Part shown: piece by piece, positions 37,476-44,828 of the stretch
Layout: every line of letters starts with the position of its first letter
How positions within the stretch are numbered: position 1 is the stretch's first letter
Position numbers and translations under genes: made by a program
Notes under the pieces: model-generated
The model's input: the letters and a program-made list of their open reading frames with translations, nothing else
Databases searched by the model: none
Told to the model about the DNA's origin: nothing
Source of the DNA: an uncultured Winogradskyella sp.
Lineage (GTDB): Bacteria > Bacteroidota > Bacteroidia > Flavobacteriales > Flavobacteriaceae
Direction of reading: 5' to 3'
Assembly: GCF_947496485.1 (NCBI RefSeq)
Contig: NZ_CANMCZ010000002.1
Location: 372,001-436,000 of the forward strand
DNA: 64,000 nt

Positions 37476-37940
37476 TTGAATCCAAAAATTATAACGTTAT
37501 CAGAAAAGAATATCATAGGAATGCAAAGTACTATGCATTACGGCGAATATCAAAATATTGTTGCATTGTGGAAACGTTTTATGCCACGTAGAAGGGAAGT
37601 GCTCAATGCCGCAAACGAAGAGCATATTGCCATACAAGTCTATGATGACTTTAATAATTTTGAAAAGTCTTTTGATATTTGGGCATGTGTAGAAGTTTCA
37701 AGTTTAAATGATATCCCAAAGGGCATGTTACCATATACAATTCCAAAAGGTGAATATGCTGTCTTTCTTCATAAAGGAATGGATGCCGCTTCTACATATA
37801 AAAAAATAATGACAGATTGGTTACCGACGTCTAGTTATGAGATTGATGATAGACCTCACTTTCAAGTGATGGGAGCGAAGTATAAAAATGGAAGTCCAGA
37901 TTCTGAGGAGGATTTTTATGTACCTGTAAAAGGCAGATAG
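37476..37940 (+). CDS. GyrI-like effector-binding domain protein
   Basis: A 154-residue soluble protein of the GyrI/SOUL-like effector-binding group. It uses a TTG start; the next ATG is 15 codons in and would remove the conserved first strand KIITLSEKNIIGM. Other typical pieces are LWKRFMPRRREV, the PKGEYAVFLHKG strand and the PHFQVMGAKYK...EEDFYVPVK ending. Stand-alone members bind small drugs or toxins and some inhibit or shield DNA gyrase. No DNA-binding domain is attached. Confidence 0.85.
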   Translation: MNPKIITLSEKNIIGMQSTMHYGEYQNIVALWKRFMPRRREVLNAANEEHIAIQVYDDFNNFEKSFDIWACVEVSSLNDIPKGMLPYTIPKGEYAVFLHKGMDAASTYKKIMTDWLPTSSYEIDDRPHFQVMGAKYKNGSPDSEEDFYVPVKGR

Positions 37941-37951
37941 CTGTATTCTAT

Positions 37952-39274
37952 TTATTCCTTTTTTAGTAGTTGTAACATAATATCTATATCTTTGATTACA
38001 CCTCCAATTTCTGGATTTCCATTAGGATTTTTATAGTTATCCAGTGTCATACTAGTTGGGTTTTTATCAAGTATATCTTGCGGTATACGTTGTAATAATG
38101 TATTCCTTAACTTTATGGCTTCAGCTCTTATTGACGTTTCATACTCATGTATTATTTTTTCATGTACTATATCAGCTTGAGCAATATTTTGTTGTTTAAT
38201 TAATTCAATCATTTCATTTCTTGTGTTTTCAGAAAGTAGACTATATTTATTAACGAACTGTGATGTCTTTTCAATTAATAACAAATTTGATAAATGATCA
38301 TAGTTCTGAAGTAATTCTTGCTTAATAATTTCCCTGCGAATTTTCCTTGCCTTTTCAATTTCAGGATCTCTTGTATTTAAATAATTTTCTCCCGTATGCT
38401 TAAAAATTCTCTCTATTTTTGAGGCTTTAGATTTTAAAACCACTTCATATTCATCCGAATCGTAACTCACTGATTGTATTCCGTCATTTATTATAAATGC
38501 AGCTTTTTTACCATAAAATATACCTTTAAGTCTAAGCTCATCGACCATCACTTCCATTTGAAATAACACATATCCATCATTATCAATTATTTCAATTGCT
38601 GAACCATCATAATTAATTGAAAAAACAGTGCCTTTGCTTAAAGCCCACTCACCATCCTTTAATTCGATTACTCGTTTACCATTTTTTTCATGTAGACTTC
38701 CTGAAATTAAAAGGTCATCATCAGATAACCGTACTGAAATATTAATATTACTTTGAAGATCTAATGAAGCAAATACTAAAGGATTACTAAATGGAAGTCC
38801 GTTTTCTAGTTGGCTCAATGGATGTTCCAATATAACATTTTTGCCATAAACAATTTTGAACGTTTCTGACGTCGGTTTTTTTAGTTTTAAAAAGCCTTTC
38901 TGTCTTTGTTCGTTTTCTATGATTCTAGTGACCACATTTGTCTTAGATGTGACTTTCGATATTTCATCAGCCAAAACAGAGATTGCTTTAGTATTGGCAT
39001 CTATATCTTTTGTAAAGGAATAAATTTTAGATTGTTCAGCTTTTAATTCAGCTTGTTTTGCTATTAATTCTGTTCTTGTCGAATCTAAACTTGTTGATAG
39101 TTCTTCATTTTTTGATTCTAAGGAATTTATAATTGCATCCTGGTTTTGTTTTGCTGTAGAACTTTGTTTTTGGAATAGTCCAATAGCCCCTAGAACACTG
39201 AATGCTGAAGCAAGAATAATGCATAGGAATATTGCCCATGTTGGTATTTCCATATTTTGGGTTTTTATTTTCAT
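37952..39274 (-). CDS. Single-pass membrane protein with coiled coil, unknown
   Basis: A 440-residue protein that I do not recognise. One transmembrane helix (about residues 13-33) is followed by a coiled coil (about 38-125) rich in Gln, Glu, Lys and Ser. A beta-rich domain fills about 135-285 (VYGKNVILEHPLS, DLLISGSLHEKNGKRVIELKDGEWALSKGTV in outline). A helical, charged region closes it (about 300-440). Topology predicts a large extracytoplasmic or cytoplasmic sensor-like body, but no enzymatic motif is visible. It converges on the GyrI-like gene and stands alone upstream. Confidence 0.6.
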   Translation of the reverse strand: MKIKTQNMEIPTWAIFLCIILASAFSVLGAIGLFQKQSSTAKQNQDAIINSLESKNEELSTSLDSTRTELIAKQAELKAEQSKIYSFTKDIDANTKAISVLADEISKVTSKTNVVTRIIENEQRQKGFLKLKKPTSETFKIVYGKNVILEHPLSQLENGLPFSNPLVFASLDLQSNINISVRLSDDDLLISGSLHEKNGKRVIELKDGEWALSKGTVFSINYDGSAIEIIDNDGYVLFQMEVMVDELRLKGIFYGKKAAFIINDGIQSVSYDSDEYEVVLKSKASKIERIFKHTGENYLNTRDPEIEKARKIRREIIKQELLQNYDHLSNLLLIEKTSQFVNKYSLLSENTRNEMIELIKQQNIAQADIVHEKIIHEYETSIRAEAIKLRNTLLQRIPQDILDKNPTSMTLDNYKNPNGNPEIGGVIKDIDIMLQLLKKE

Positions 39275-39338
39275 TATGTAATTTAACTAACGCTTATTAA
39301 GTTAAAAAAAATAACTTAATTAACATTATAATTCTTAA

Positions 39339-41567
39339 TCAAAAGTCAAATCGAAAATCACATCCAGCCTTATAATTACTGCACCCAAAAGCTGTTTTAC
39401 CCTTTAATATTTTTCCTGTTTTACATTTAGGACAGACATCACCAACATTAATAGTCATCTTTTTAGCAAATTTCTTAAGTTCAAATTTCAATTTAAAATT
39501 GTCATCAAACCGCAATAATCCTTCAGCTGTATTTCCTTCAATTTTAAAACCTTTTAAGTTTACGGTAGAGCCTTTACTTAATAAACGTAAGTATTGATTC
39601 TCAGATATCTTTTTCTCACCAAAGCTAAATGGCAAAGTGAAATCACAAGACTGTCCATAGAGATTGCATCCATAAGCAGATTTTCCTTTAAGTAAGTTGC
39701 CCGTTTTACACTTTGGGCAAGAACTTCCAACAATAGATTCAGCTTTTGATTTAACTTTAGGTTTCGATTTTGGCTTACCTGAGGGTTTATTATTAACAGC
39801 TGAAATACGTGTTTGTACGGTTTCGCTTCGTACTTCATATACTAAAGCATCAACCATGCGTTTCATACCTTTGATAAAAGCATTGGCACTTATTTGACCC
39901 CTTTCTATGTCTTTTAATTGTTTCTCCCAAGTACCTGTAAGTTCTGCCGATTTTAAAAGATCATTTTTTATTGTATCAATAAGTTGAATACCTGTTACAG
40001 TAGGTATGATCTGTTTTTTATTTCGCTTTATATATTTTCTTCTAAAAAGTGTTTCAATAATATTGGCACGTGTAGACGGACGACCAATACCATTTTCTTT
40101 CATTAAATCTCTCAACTCATCGTCATCTACTTGCTTTCCAGCAGTTTCCATTGCGCGCAGGAGAGAGGCTTCTGTAAATTGATTAGGTGGTTTGGTTTGT
40201 TTCTCTAAAAATGAGGGCTCATGCGGTCCCTTTTCACCTTTAACAAAAGAAGGTAATATATTACTCTCTTTATTACTTGATTTATTAGATTCAAATATAA
40301 TGCGCCAGCCTTTAGATAATATCTCTTTTCCTGTGGTTTTAAAGTTTACATCAGCAGCTTTTCCTATAACTGTGGTGTTAGACACTTTACAATCGTCATA
40401 AAACACTGCTATAAAACGCTTAACGATTATATCATAAACCTGTTGCTCGTTATATTGCAGATGCGTTTGCATTCCTGTTGGGATAATAGCATGATGGTCT
40501 GTTACTTTTTTATCGTTAAATACTCTCGAAGATTTCTTTATTTTATTATTTAATAAAGGTGTTATAAGTGATGAGTAATCAGTTAGTTTAGATAATATCC
40601 CTTTTACTTTTGGATACACATCATTTGGTAAAAATGTAGTATCCACTCTAGGGTAAGTAACGGCCTTTTTTTCATATAATTTTTGAGCAATTTTTAGTGT
40701 TTCATCTGCTGAAAAACCAAATTTAGTATTGCAATATACTTGTAAACCTGTTAGGTCAAATAGCTTAGGTGCATATTCAGTTCCCTTCTTTTTGGTAATA
40801 GAAACAATTTCAAATTCGTGTTCCTTAACCTTATTTGCCAAGACTTCTCCATCTTGCATTTTTAAGAAGCGTCCTTCTTCGTAACTAAATAATGTATCTC
40901 TGTAAAGCGTTTGTAATTCCCAATATGGTTTTGGTACAAAGTTCTCAATCTCCTTAAAACGATTCACAAGCATGGCAAGGGTAGGAGTCTGTACGCGTCC
41001 AACGGACAAGACTTGTTTGTAACCACCATGTTTTACAGTGTATAATCGTGTCGCATTAATGCCTAATAACCAATCACCAATTGATCTCGAAAAGCCAGCA
41101 TAGTAGAGATTATCATAATCTTTAGAAGATTTTAAATTTTTAAAACCTTCTTTAATGGCCTCCGTAGTTAAAGACGAAATCCATAGGCGTTGTACTTTAC
41201 CTTTGTAATTAGCCTCATTAATGACCCAACGCTGAATCAATTCTCCTTCTTGGCCAGCATCCCCACAATTAATCACAACATCTGCTTTGTCGAAAAGACT
41301 TTTTACGATTTTGAATTGTTTCTTAATCCCATCATTATCAGACACCTTTACCTGGAATTTTTCAGGTAACATAGGTAAGTTGTTTAAATCCCAACTTTTC
41401 CAATACGGTTTATAATCTGCAGGTTCGTATAAGGTACAAAGATGACCAAAAGTATAAGTAACCGCATAACCATTGCCTTCAAAGTAACCATCACGTTTTG
41501 TAGTGGCACCGAGAACAGAAGCGATTTCTCTCGCAACGCTAGGTTTTTCAGCAATACAGACTTTCAA
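39339..41567 (-). CDS. topB: DNA topoisomerase III (type IA)
   Basis: A 742-residue type IA topoisomerase that relaxes and decatenates DNA. The TOPRIM domain starts CIAEKPSVAREIASVLGA and has INCGDAGQEGELIQRW. SVGRVQTPTLAMLV follows, and the active Tyr is in VTYPRVDTTFLP. Two C-terminal zinc ribbons of the CPKCKTGxLLKGKxAxGC kind (about 625-655 and 705-740) bind DNA. TopB-like genes are carried by conjugative elements in Bacteroidota, but here nothing else of such an element is nearby, so it looks chromosomal. Confidence 0.95.
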   Translation of the reverse strand: MKVCIAEKPSVAREIASVLGATTKRDGYFEGNGYAVTYTFGHLCTLYEPADYKPYWKSWDLNNLPMLPEKFQVKVSDNDGIKKQFKIVKSLFDKADVVINCGDAGQEGELIQRWVINEANYKGKVQRLWISSLTTEAIKEGFKNLKSSKDYDNLYYAGFSRSIGDWLLGINATRLYTVKHGGYKQVLSVGRVQTPTLAMLVNRFKEIENFVPKPYWELQTLYRDTLFSYEEGRFLKMQDGEVLANKVKEHEFEIVSITKKKGTEYAPKLFDLTGLQVYCNTKFGFSADETLKIAQKLYEKKAVTYPRVDTTFLPNDVYPKVKGILSKLTDYSSLITPLLNNKIKKSSRVFNDKKVTDHHAIIPTGMQTHLQYNEQQVYDIIVKRFIAVFYDDCKVSNTTVIGKAADVNFKTTGKEILSKGWRIIFESNKSSNKESNILPSFVKGEKGPHEPSFLEKQTKPPNQFTEASLLRAMETAGKQVDDDELRDLMKENGIGRPSTRANIIETLFRRKYIKRNKKQIIPTVTGIQLIDTIKNDLLKSAELTGTWEKQLKDIERGQISANAFIKGMKRMVDALVYEVRSETVQTRISAVNNKPSGKPKSKPKVKSKAESIVGSSCPKCKTGNLLKGKSAYGCNLYGQSCDFTLPFSFGEKKISENQYLRLLSKGSTVNLKGFKIEGNTAEGLLRFDDNFKLKFELKKFAKKMTINVGDVCPKCKTGKILKGKTAFGCSNYKAGCDFRFDF

Positions 41568-41627
41568 TAGGATTCAATTAAATGAGCTCGCAAAATACAG
41601 AAATTTATAGACGGAGTAGCTATTTTT

Positions 41628-42572
41628 TTAGAGTTCTAAAACTAATTTTTGACCAATTTTTAAAGGCGAAGATTTTTTAATCGCATTGGTATTACATATC
41701 TTAGAAATAGAAAGATTATTTCGTCTCGAAATACCATAGAGTGTATCTCCTTTCTTTACGACATATACCTTTTTCTCCTTTTTTAAGCTGGCTAAAGCCG
41801 CTTCTTTGGATGTTAAAACATTAACCTTACTCACACGTTTAGAATTATGAAAACGTGCATGTGCCCATTCTCGAGTTACCCAAAGTTCTTGAGCTCTAAT
41901 TGTATTTGATTCAGAGAAATCAAAAAGATATTCCGGATGAATATATTCTCCTTTAAAACTAGCGACAAAATGCAAATGGCTACCTCTAGAGTTTCCTGTG
42001 TTGCCACCTTTTCCTAAATAGCCACCTTTCGTTATAGTATCATTTGCCTTTACAGCGATATGGGATAAATGTGCATATGTTGTTTCTAGACCATTATAAT
42101 GGCGAACCACGACTGTTTTTCCATGTCCACCGCTATAACTAGCGAAGCGTACAACACCATCTAAAACAGAAACTACGCTATCTCCTGTAACCAAATCTAT
42201 ATCGATACCCTGATGTGGTCTTCCTCTACGCCAGCCATAACGCGATGTAATTACTTTTTTATGAGAAACCGGTGAAGAAAAAGTACTGTCGGTAAATTCT
42301 ATTTGAAGCGGAAACTGAACTAAGGTATTTCTGTAGGGATTATAAACTGCAGTGTCCCAATGATCTAATTTGATATTGATTAATGGATCTAATTCAGTTA
42401 TAGAATCTGTTTTAGTTACTAAGGGTATTTCTACTTCTTCAATAACAATATCTCTATGAAATAGTGAAGTATTAGGAATTTTAATTTTAATGGATTCAGC
42501 TATGGTATCGTTTTGAGCAAAAGTGAAGGTTGTGCACCAAAAAACAGCGATGTAAAAAACAAAGTATTTCAT
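41628..42572 (-). CDS. M23 peptidoglycan endopeptidase with LysM domain
   Basis: A 314-residue exported protein with a signal peptide (about 1-19, TFAQ). The LytM/M23 domain spans about 100-220 and keeps the zinc ligands His120 and Asp124 (HQGIDID) and His199/His201 (SHLHF). A LysM domain at about 268-314 (YVVKKGDTLYGISRRNN) anchors it to peptidoglycan. It should cut peptide cross-links in the cell wall during growth or division. It is read divergently from the helicase gene. Confidence 0.94.
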   Translation of the reverse strand: MKYFVFYIAVFWCTTFTFAQNDTIAESIKIKIPNTSLFHRDIVIEEVEIPLVTKTDSITELDPLINIKLDHWDTAVYNPYRNTLVQFPLQIEFTDSTFSSPVSHKKVITSRYGWRRGRPHQGIDIDLVTGDSVVSVLDGVVRFASYSGGHGKTVVVRHYNGLETTYAHLSHIAVKANDTITKGGYLGKGGNTGNSRGSHLHFVASFKGEYIHPEYLFDFSESNTIRAQELWVTREWAHARFHNSKRVSKVNVLTSKEAALASLKKEKKVYVVKKGDTLYGISRRNNLSISKICNTNAIKKSSPLKIGQKLVLEL

Positions 42573-42595
42573 AGAGGGATTTTCTAATAGCTTTT

Positions 42596-42603
42596 CAAAC
42601 GTA
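42596..42603 (-). promoter_or_regulatory. Bacteroidota -7 promoter box for the M23 peptidase gene
   Basis: On the minus strand TACGTTTG fits TAnnTTTG exactly and lies 23 bases before the ATG at 42572. Confidence 0.5.
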
Positions 42604-42707
42604 AATATATAATAAAATATTATTTGTTTTTTTGATTACATGCAGATTACAAAATAGTTTTCTACAGTTTAAAACTATAGCCCCTTTTTTTATGCTATAA
42701 AGAATTG

Positions 42708-42715
42708 TAAATTTG
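42708..42715 (+). promoter_or_regulatory. Bacteroidota -7 promoter box for the SF2 helicase gene
   Basis: TAAATTTG fits TAnnTTTG exactly, 31 bases before the ATG at 42747. Confidence 0.5.
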
Positions 42716-42746
42716 CAACTTAAATTCACACTTCGAAATACTATAT

Positions 42747-44300
42747 ATGTCTCAAACAAACCAAGCGATTCAAGAAAAGAAAACGGATAAAGAATTATAT
42801 GACTACCAACATGGAGCAATAGAAAAGATTTTCGAAAAGTTTGATACCGCTCCTGAAGATTACCACTTATTGTACCAACTACCAACAGGCGGAGGAAAAA
42901 CTGTTATTTTTTCTGAAATGGTGCGTCAATACTTGAAAAATCATGATAAAAAAGTATTGGTAATGACGCATAGAATTGAGCTTTGTAACCAAACTTCTAA
43001 AATGCTAACTAGTTTTGGTGTAACTAACAAGGTTGTAGATAGCAAAGCTAACTTAGATGATCAGGCGGACTATTCTTGTTTTGTGGCTATGGTGGAAACA
43101 TTGAACAATCGACTGAATGATAATAAGCTAGATATTTCGGACATAGGTTTAGTGATTATTGATGAAGCACATTATAATTCTTTCACTAAACTCTTCAAGT
43201 TTTTTGAAAAATCATTTATTCTTGGTGTAACGGCAACGCCTTTAAGTTCTAACAAAGAACTACCAATGAAGGATAATTATAACGAATTAATTACTGGTGA
43301 AACTATTGAAAATCTTATAGAAAATGAATTTTTAGCAAGAGCTGAGACGTACGCTTATGATATGGGATTGACATCTTTAGAAATTGGCTCTAATGGTGAT
43401 TACACTGTAAAATCTTCTGAAGATTTATATTCAAGTCAGGCAATGCTGCAAAAAACGGTTGATGCTTATAAAAAGCATGCTTTAGGCAAGAAAGCTTTAA
43501 TTTTTAATAACGGTATAAATACCTCTATTAGTGTTTATTACGCTTTTAGAGAAGCAGGCCTGCCAATTATGCATTTAGATAATACAGCTACAAAAAAACA
43601 GCGTAAACAAATTTTAGATTGGTTTCATGAAACTCCTGATGCTATTTTAACTTCGGTAAGTATCTTAACAACAGGTTTCGATGAACCAACTATAGATACT
43701 ATTATTCTTAATAGAGCTACGAAATCACTAACACTGTATTACCAAATGGTAGGTAGAGGTTCACGTATTTTAAATAACAAGTCAAAGTTTAATATTATTG
43801 ATTTAGGAAATAACCTTTATCGATTTGGGCCTTGGGGTGCAGATTTAGATTGGCAATTAATCTTTAAGTCCCCAAATTGGTATGCTGACCGAATTCAGAG
43901 CGATGAAGTTATTGAAGCTAATTTTAAGCATGAGTTAGATGATGAGATAAAAGGTGAGTTTGCTAAATCTGAAGAGACTTATTTTGATATTAAACAAACC
44001 TATAAGGATGCTGTAGCTAAAGGAGAGTCTTCTAAAGTTGTATTAGAACGTTCTATTGAGCAACATGCCAAAATTTGTATCGAGAACAGTGAAGATGTTT
44101 ATGATGCAATAGCTTTAGCAAAGTTGCTAAAGGATGATATTAATATGCGAATAGAGATTTATGCCAAATGTATCAGTAAGAGCACGCATAATTTTCTTAA
44201 ATGGTTAAAGGACGATTATAAGACAAAACTTAATTCCTATTTGCGCGCAAATTTTGATGAGAAGTTTGAGGAAATCCATGGTTTTCCGCCAGAAGACTAA
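42747..44300 (+). CDS. SF2 DEAD/DEAH-box helicase (SSL2/UvrB-like)
   Basis: A 517-residue superfamily 2 helicase. Motif I is PTGGGKT (46-52), motif II DEAH (139-142), motif III TATP, and motif VI MVGRGSR near residue 333. The arrangement is that of the SSL2/type III restriction helicase-like proteins, with a C-terminal helical extension (about 390-517) unlike RNA helicases. The nucleic-acid target and process are unknown; a repair role is the usual guess for this family. It is a housekeeping-type gene in Flavobacteriaceae and shows no restriction or defence partner beside it. Confidence 0.88.
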   Translation: MSQTNQAIQEKKTDKELYDYQHGAIEKIFEKFDTAPEDYHLLYQLPTGGGKTVIFSEMVRQYLKNHDKKVLVMTHRIELCNQTSKMLTSFGVTNKVVDSKANLDDQADYSCFVAMVETLNNRLNDNKLDISDIGLVIIDEAHYNSFTKLFKFFEKSFILGVTATPLSSNKELPMKDNYNELITGETIENLIENEFLARAETYAYDMGLTSLEIGSNGDYTVKSSEDLYSSQAMLQKTVDAYKKHALGKKALIFNNGINTSISVYYAFREAGLPIMHLDNTATKKQRKQILDWFHETPDAILTSVSILTTGFDEPTIDTIILNRATKSLTLYYQMVGRGSRILNNKSKFNIIDLGNNLYRFGPWGADLDWQLIFKSPNWYADRIQSDEVIEANFKHELDDEIKGEFAKSEETYFDIKQTYKDAVAKGESSKVVLERSIEQHAKICIENSEDVYDAIALAKLLKDDINMRIEIYAKCISKSTHNFLKWLKDDYKTKLNSYLRANFDEKFEEIHGFPPED

Positions 44301-44379
44301 TTTTTCACACAATTTTAGTATTTATGATTAAGCCTGTAAAATCAACGTTTTATTGGCTTTTTTAGTTAATTAGTATGTC

Positions 44380-44387
44380 TATATTTG
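44380..44387 (+). promoter_or_regulatory. Bacteroidota -7 promoter box for the BlaI-M56 operon
   Basis: TATATTTG is a perfect TAnnTTTG box. The two BlaI-type palindromes start eight bases downstream, over the expected transcription start, so bound repressor would block the promoter. Confidence 0.6.
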
Positions 44388-44394
44388 AATTTAA

Positions 44395-44412
44395 CTACTA
44401 ATTTATTAGTAG
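44395..44412 (+). promoter_or_regulatory. BlaI operator 1
   Basis: CTACTAATTTATTAGTAG has perfect 8-base arms around two T. Its centre is 20 bases from that of operator 2, two helical turns, so two repressor dimers can sit on the same DNA face. Confidence 0.75.
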
Positions 44413-44414
44413 TT

Positions 44415-44432
44415 CTACTAAATAATTAGTAG
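44415..44432 (+). promoter_or_regulatory. BlaI operator 2
   Basis: CTACTAAATAATTAGTAG repeats the sequence of operator 1 with 7-base perfect arms and ends 24 bases before the repressor's own ATG. Confidence 0.72.
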
Positions 44433-44456
44433 TTTTGAATTCAATAAATAGTTAAC

Positions 44457-44828
44457 ATGGAAAAATTAACAAAGAGAGAAGATCAAATAATGCAAATAAT
44501 ATGGAAGCTAGAAAAAGCTTTCATAAGAGATGTAATTGAACAATTACCTGAACCTAAACCACATTATAATTCTGTAGCAACTATCATTAAGATCCTTGTA
44601 AAGAAAGGAGTTTTAAAATCTGAAATGATTGGTAATACGCATCAATACAGTCCAGTCGTAGAGTTTGAAACTTATAGAGACGATAACCTCACTAATATTA
44701 AGAAGAAGTTTTTTGGAAATTCTTTTCCGAAAATGATGGCATACTTTGCCAAAGAAGAAAATCTATCTGAAGAAGAATTATCTGAACTCATTGATGTCAT
44801 CAAGTCAAATAAAACCAAAAAATCATGA
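44457..44828 (+). CDS. BlaI/MecI/CopY-family transcriptional repressor
   Basis: A 123-residue winged-helix regulator: KLTKREDQIMQIIWKLEKAFIRDVIEQLP, the recognition helix PHYNSVATIIKILVKKGVL, and the wing KSEMIGNTHQYSPVV are family signatures. The C-terminal dimerisation helices include FFGNSFPKMMAYFAKEENLSEEELSEL. BlaI repressors are inactivated by proteolysis started by their partner M56 sensor. The stop overlaps the partner's ATG by four bases. Two palindromes in its own promoter indicate autorepression. Confidence 0.93.
   Translation: MEKLTKREDQIMQIIWKLEKAFIRDVIEQLPEPKPHYNSVATIIKILVKKGVLKSEMIGNTHQYSPVVEFETYRDDNLTNIKKKFFGNSFPKMMAYFAKEENLSEEELSELIDVIKSNKTKKS

Noticed and set aside
39339..41567. 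topB as a marker of a conjugative element
   Set aside because: No relaxase, tra, parA or integrase gene accompanies it, and neighbours are ordinary chromosomal genes.
42747..44300. SF2 helicase as part of a restriction or defence system
   Set aside because: No methyltransferase, nuclease or other defence gene is next to it and its context is housekeeping.
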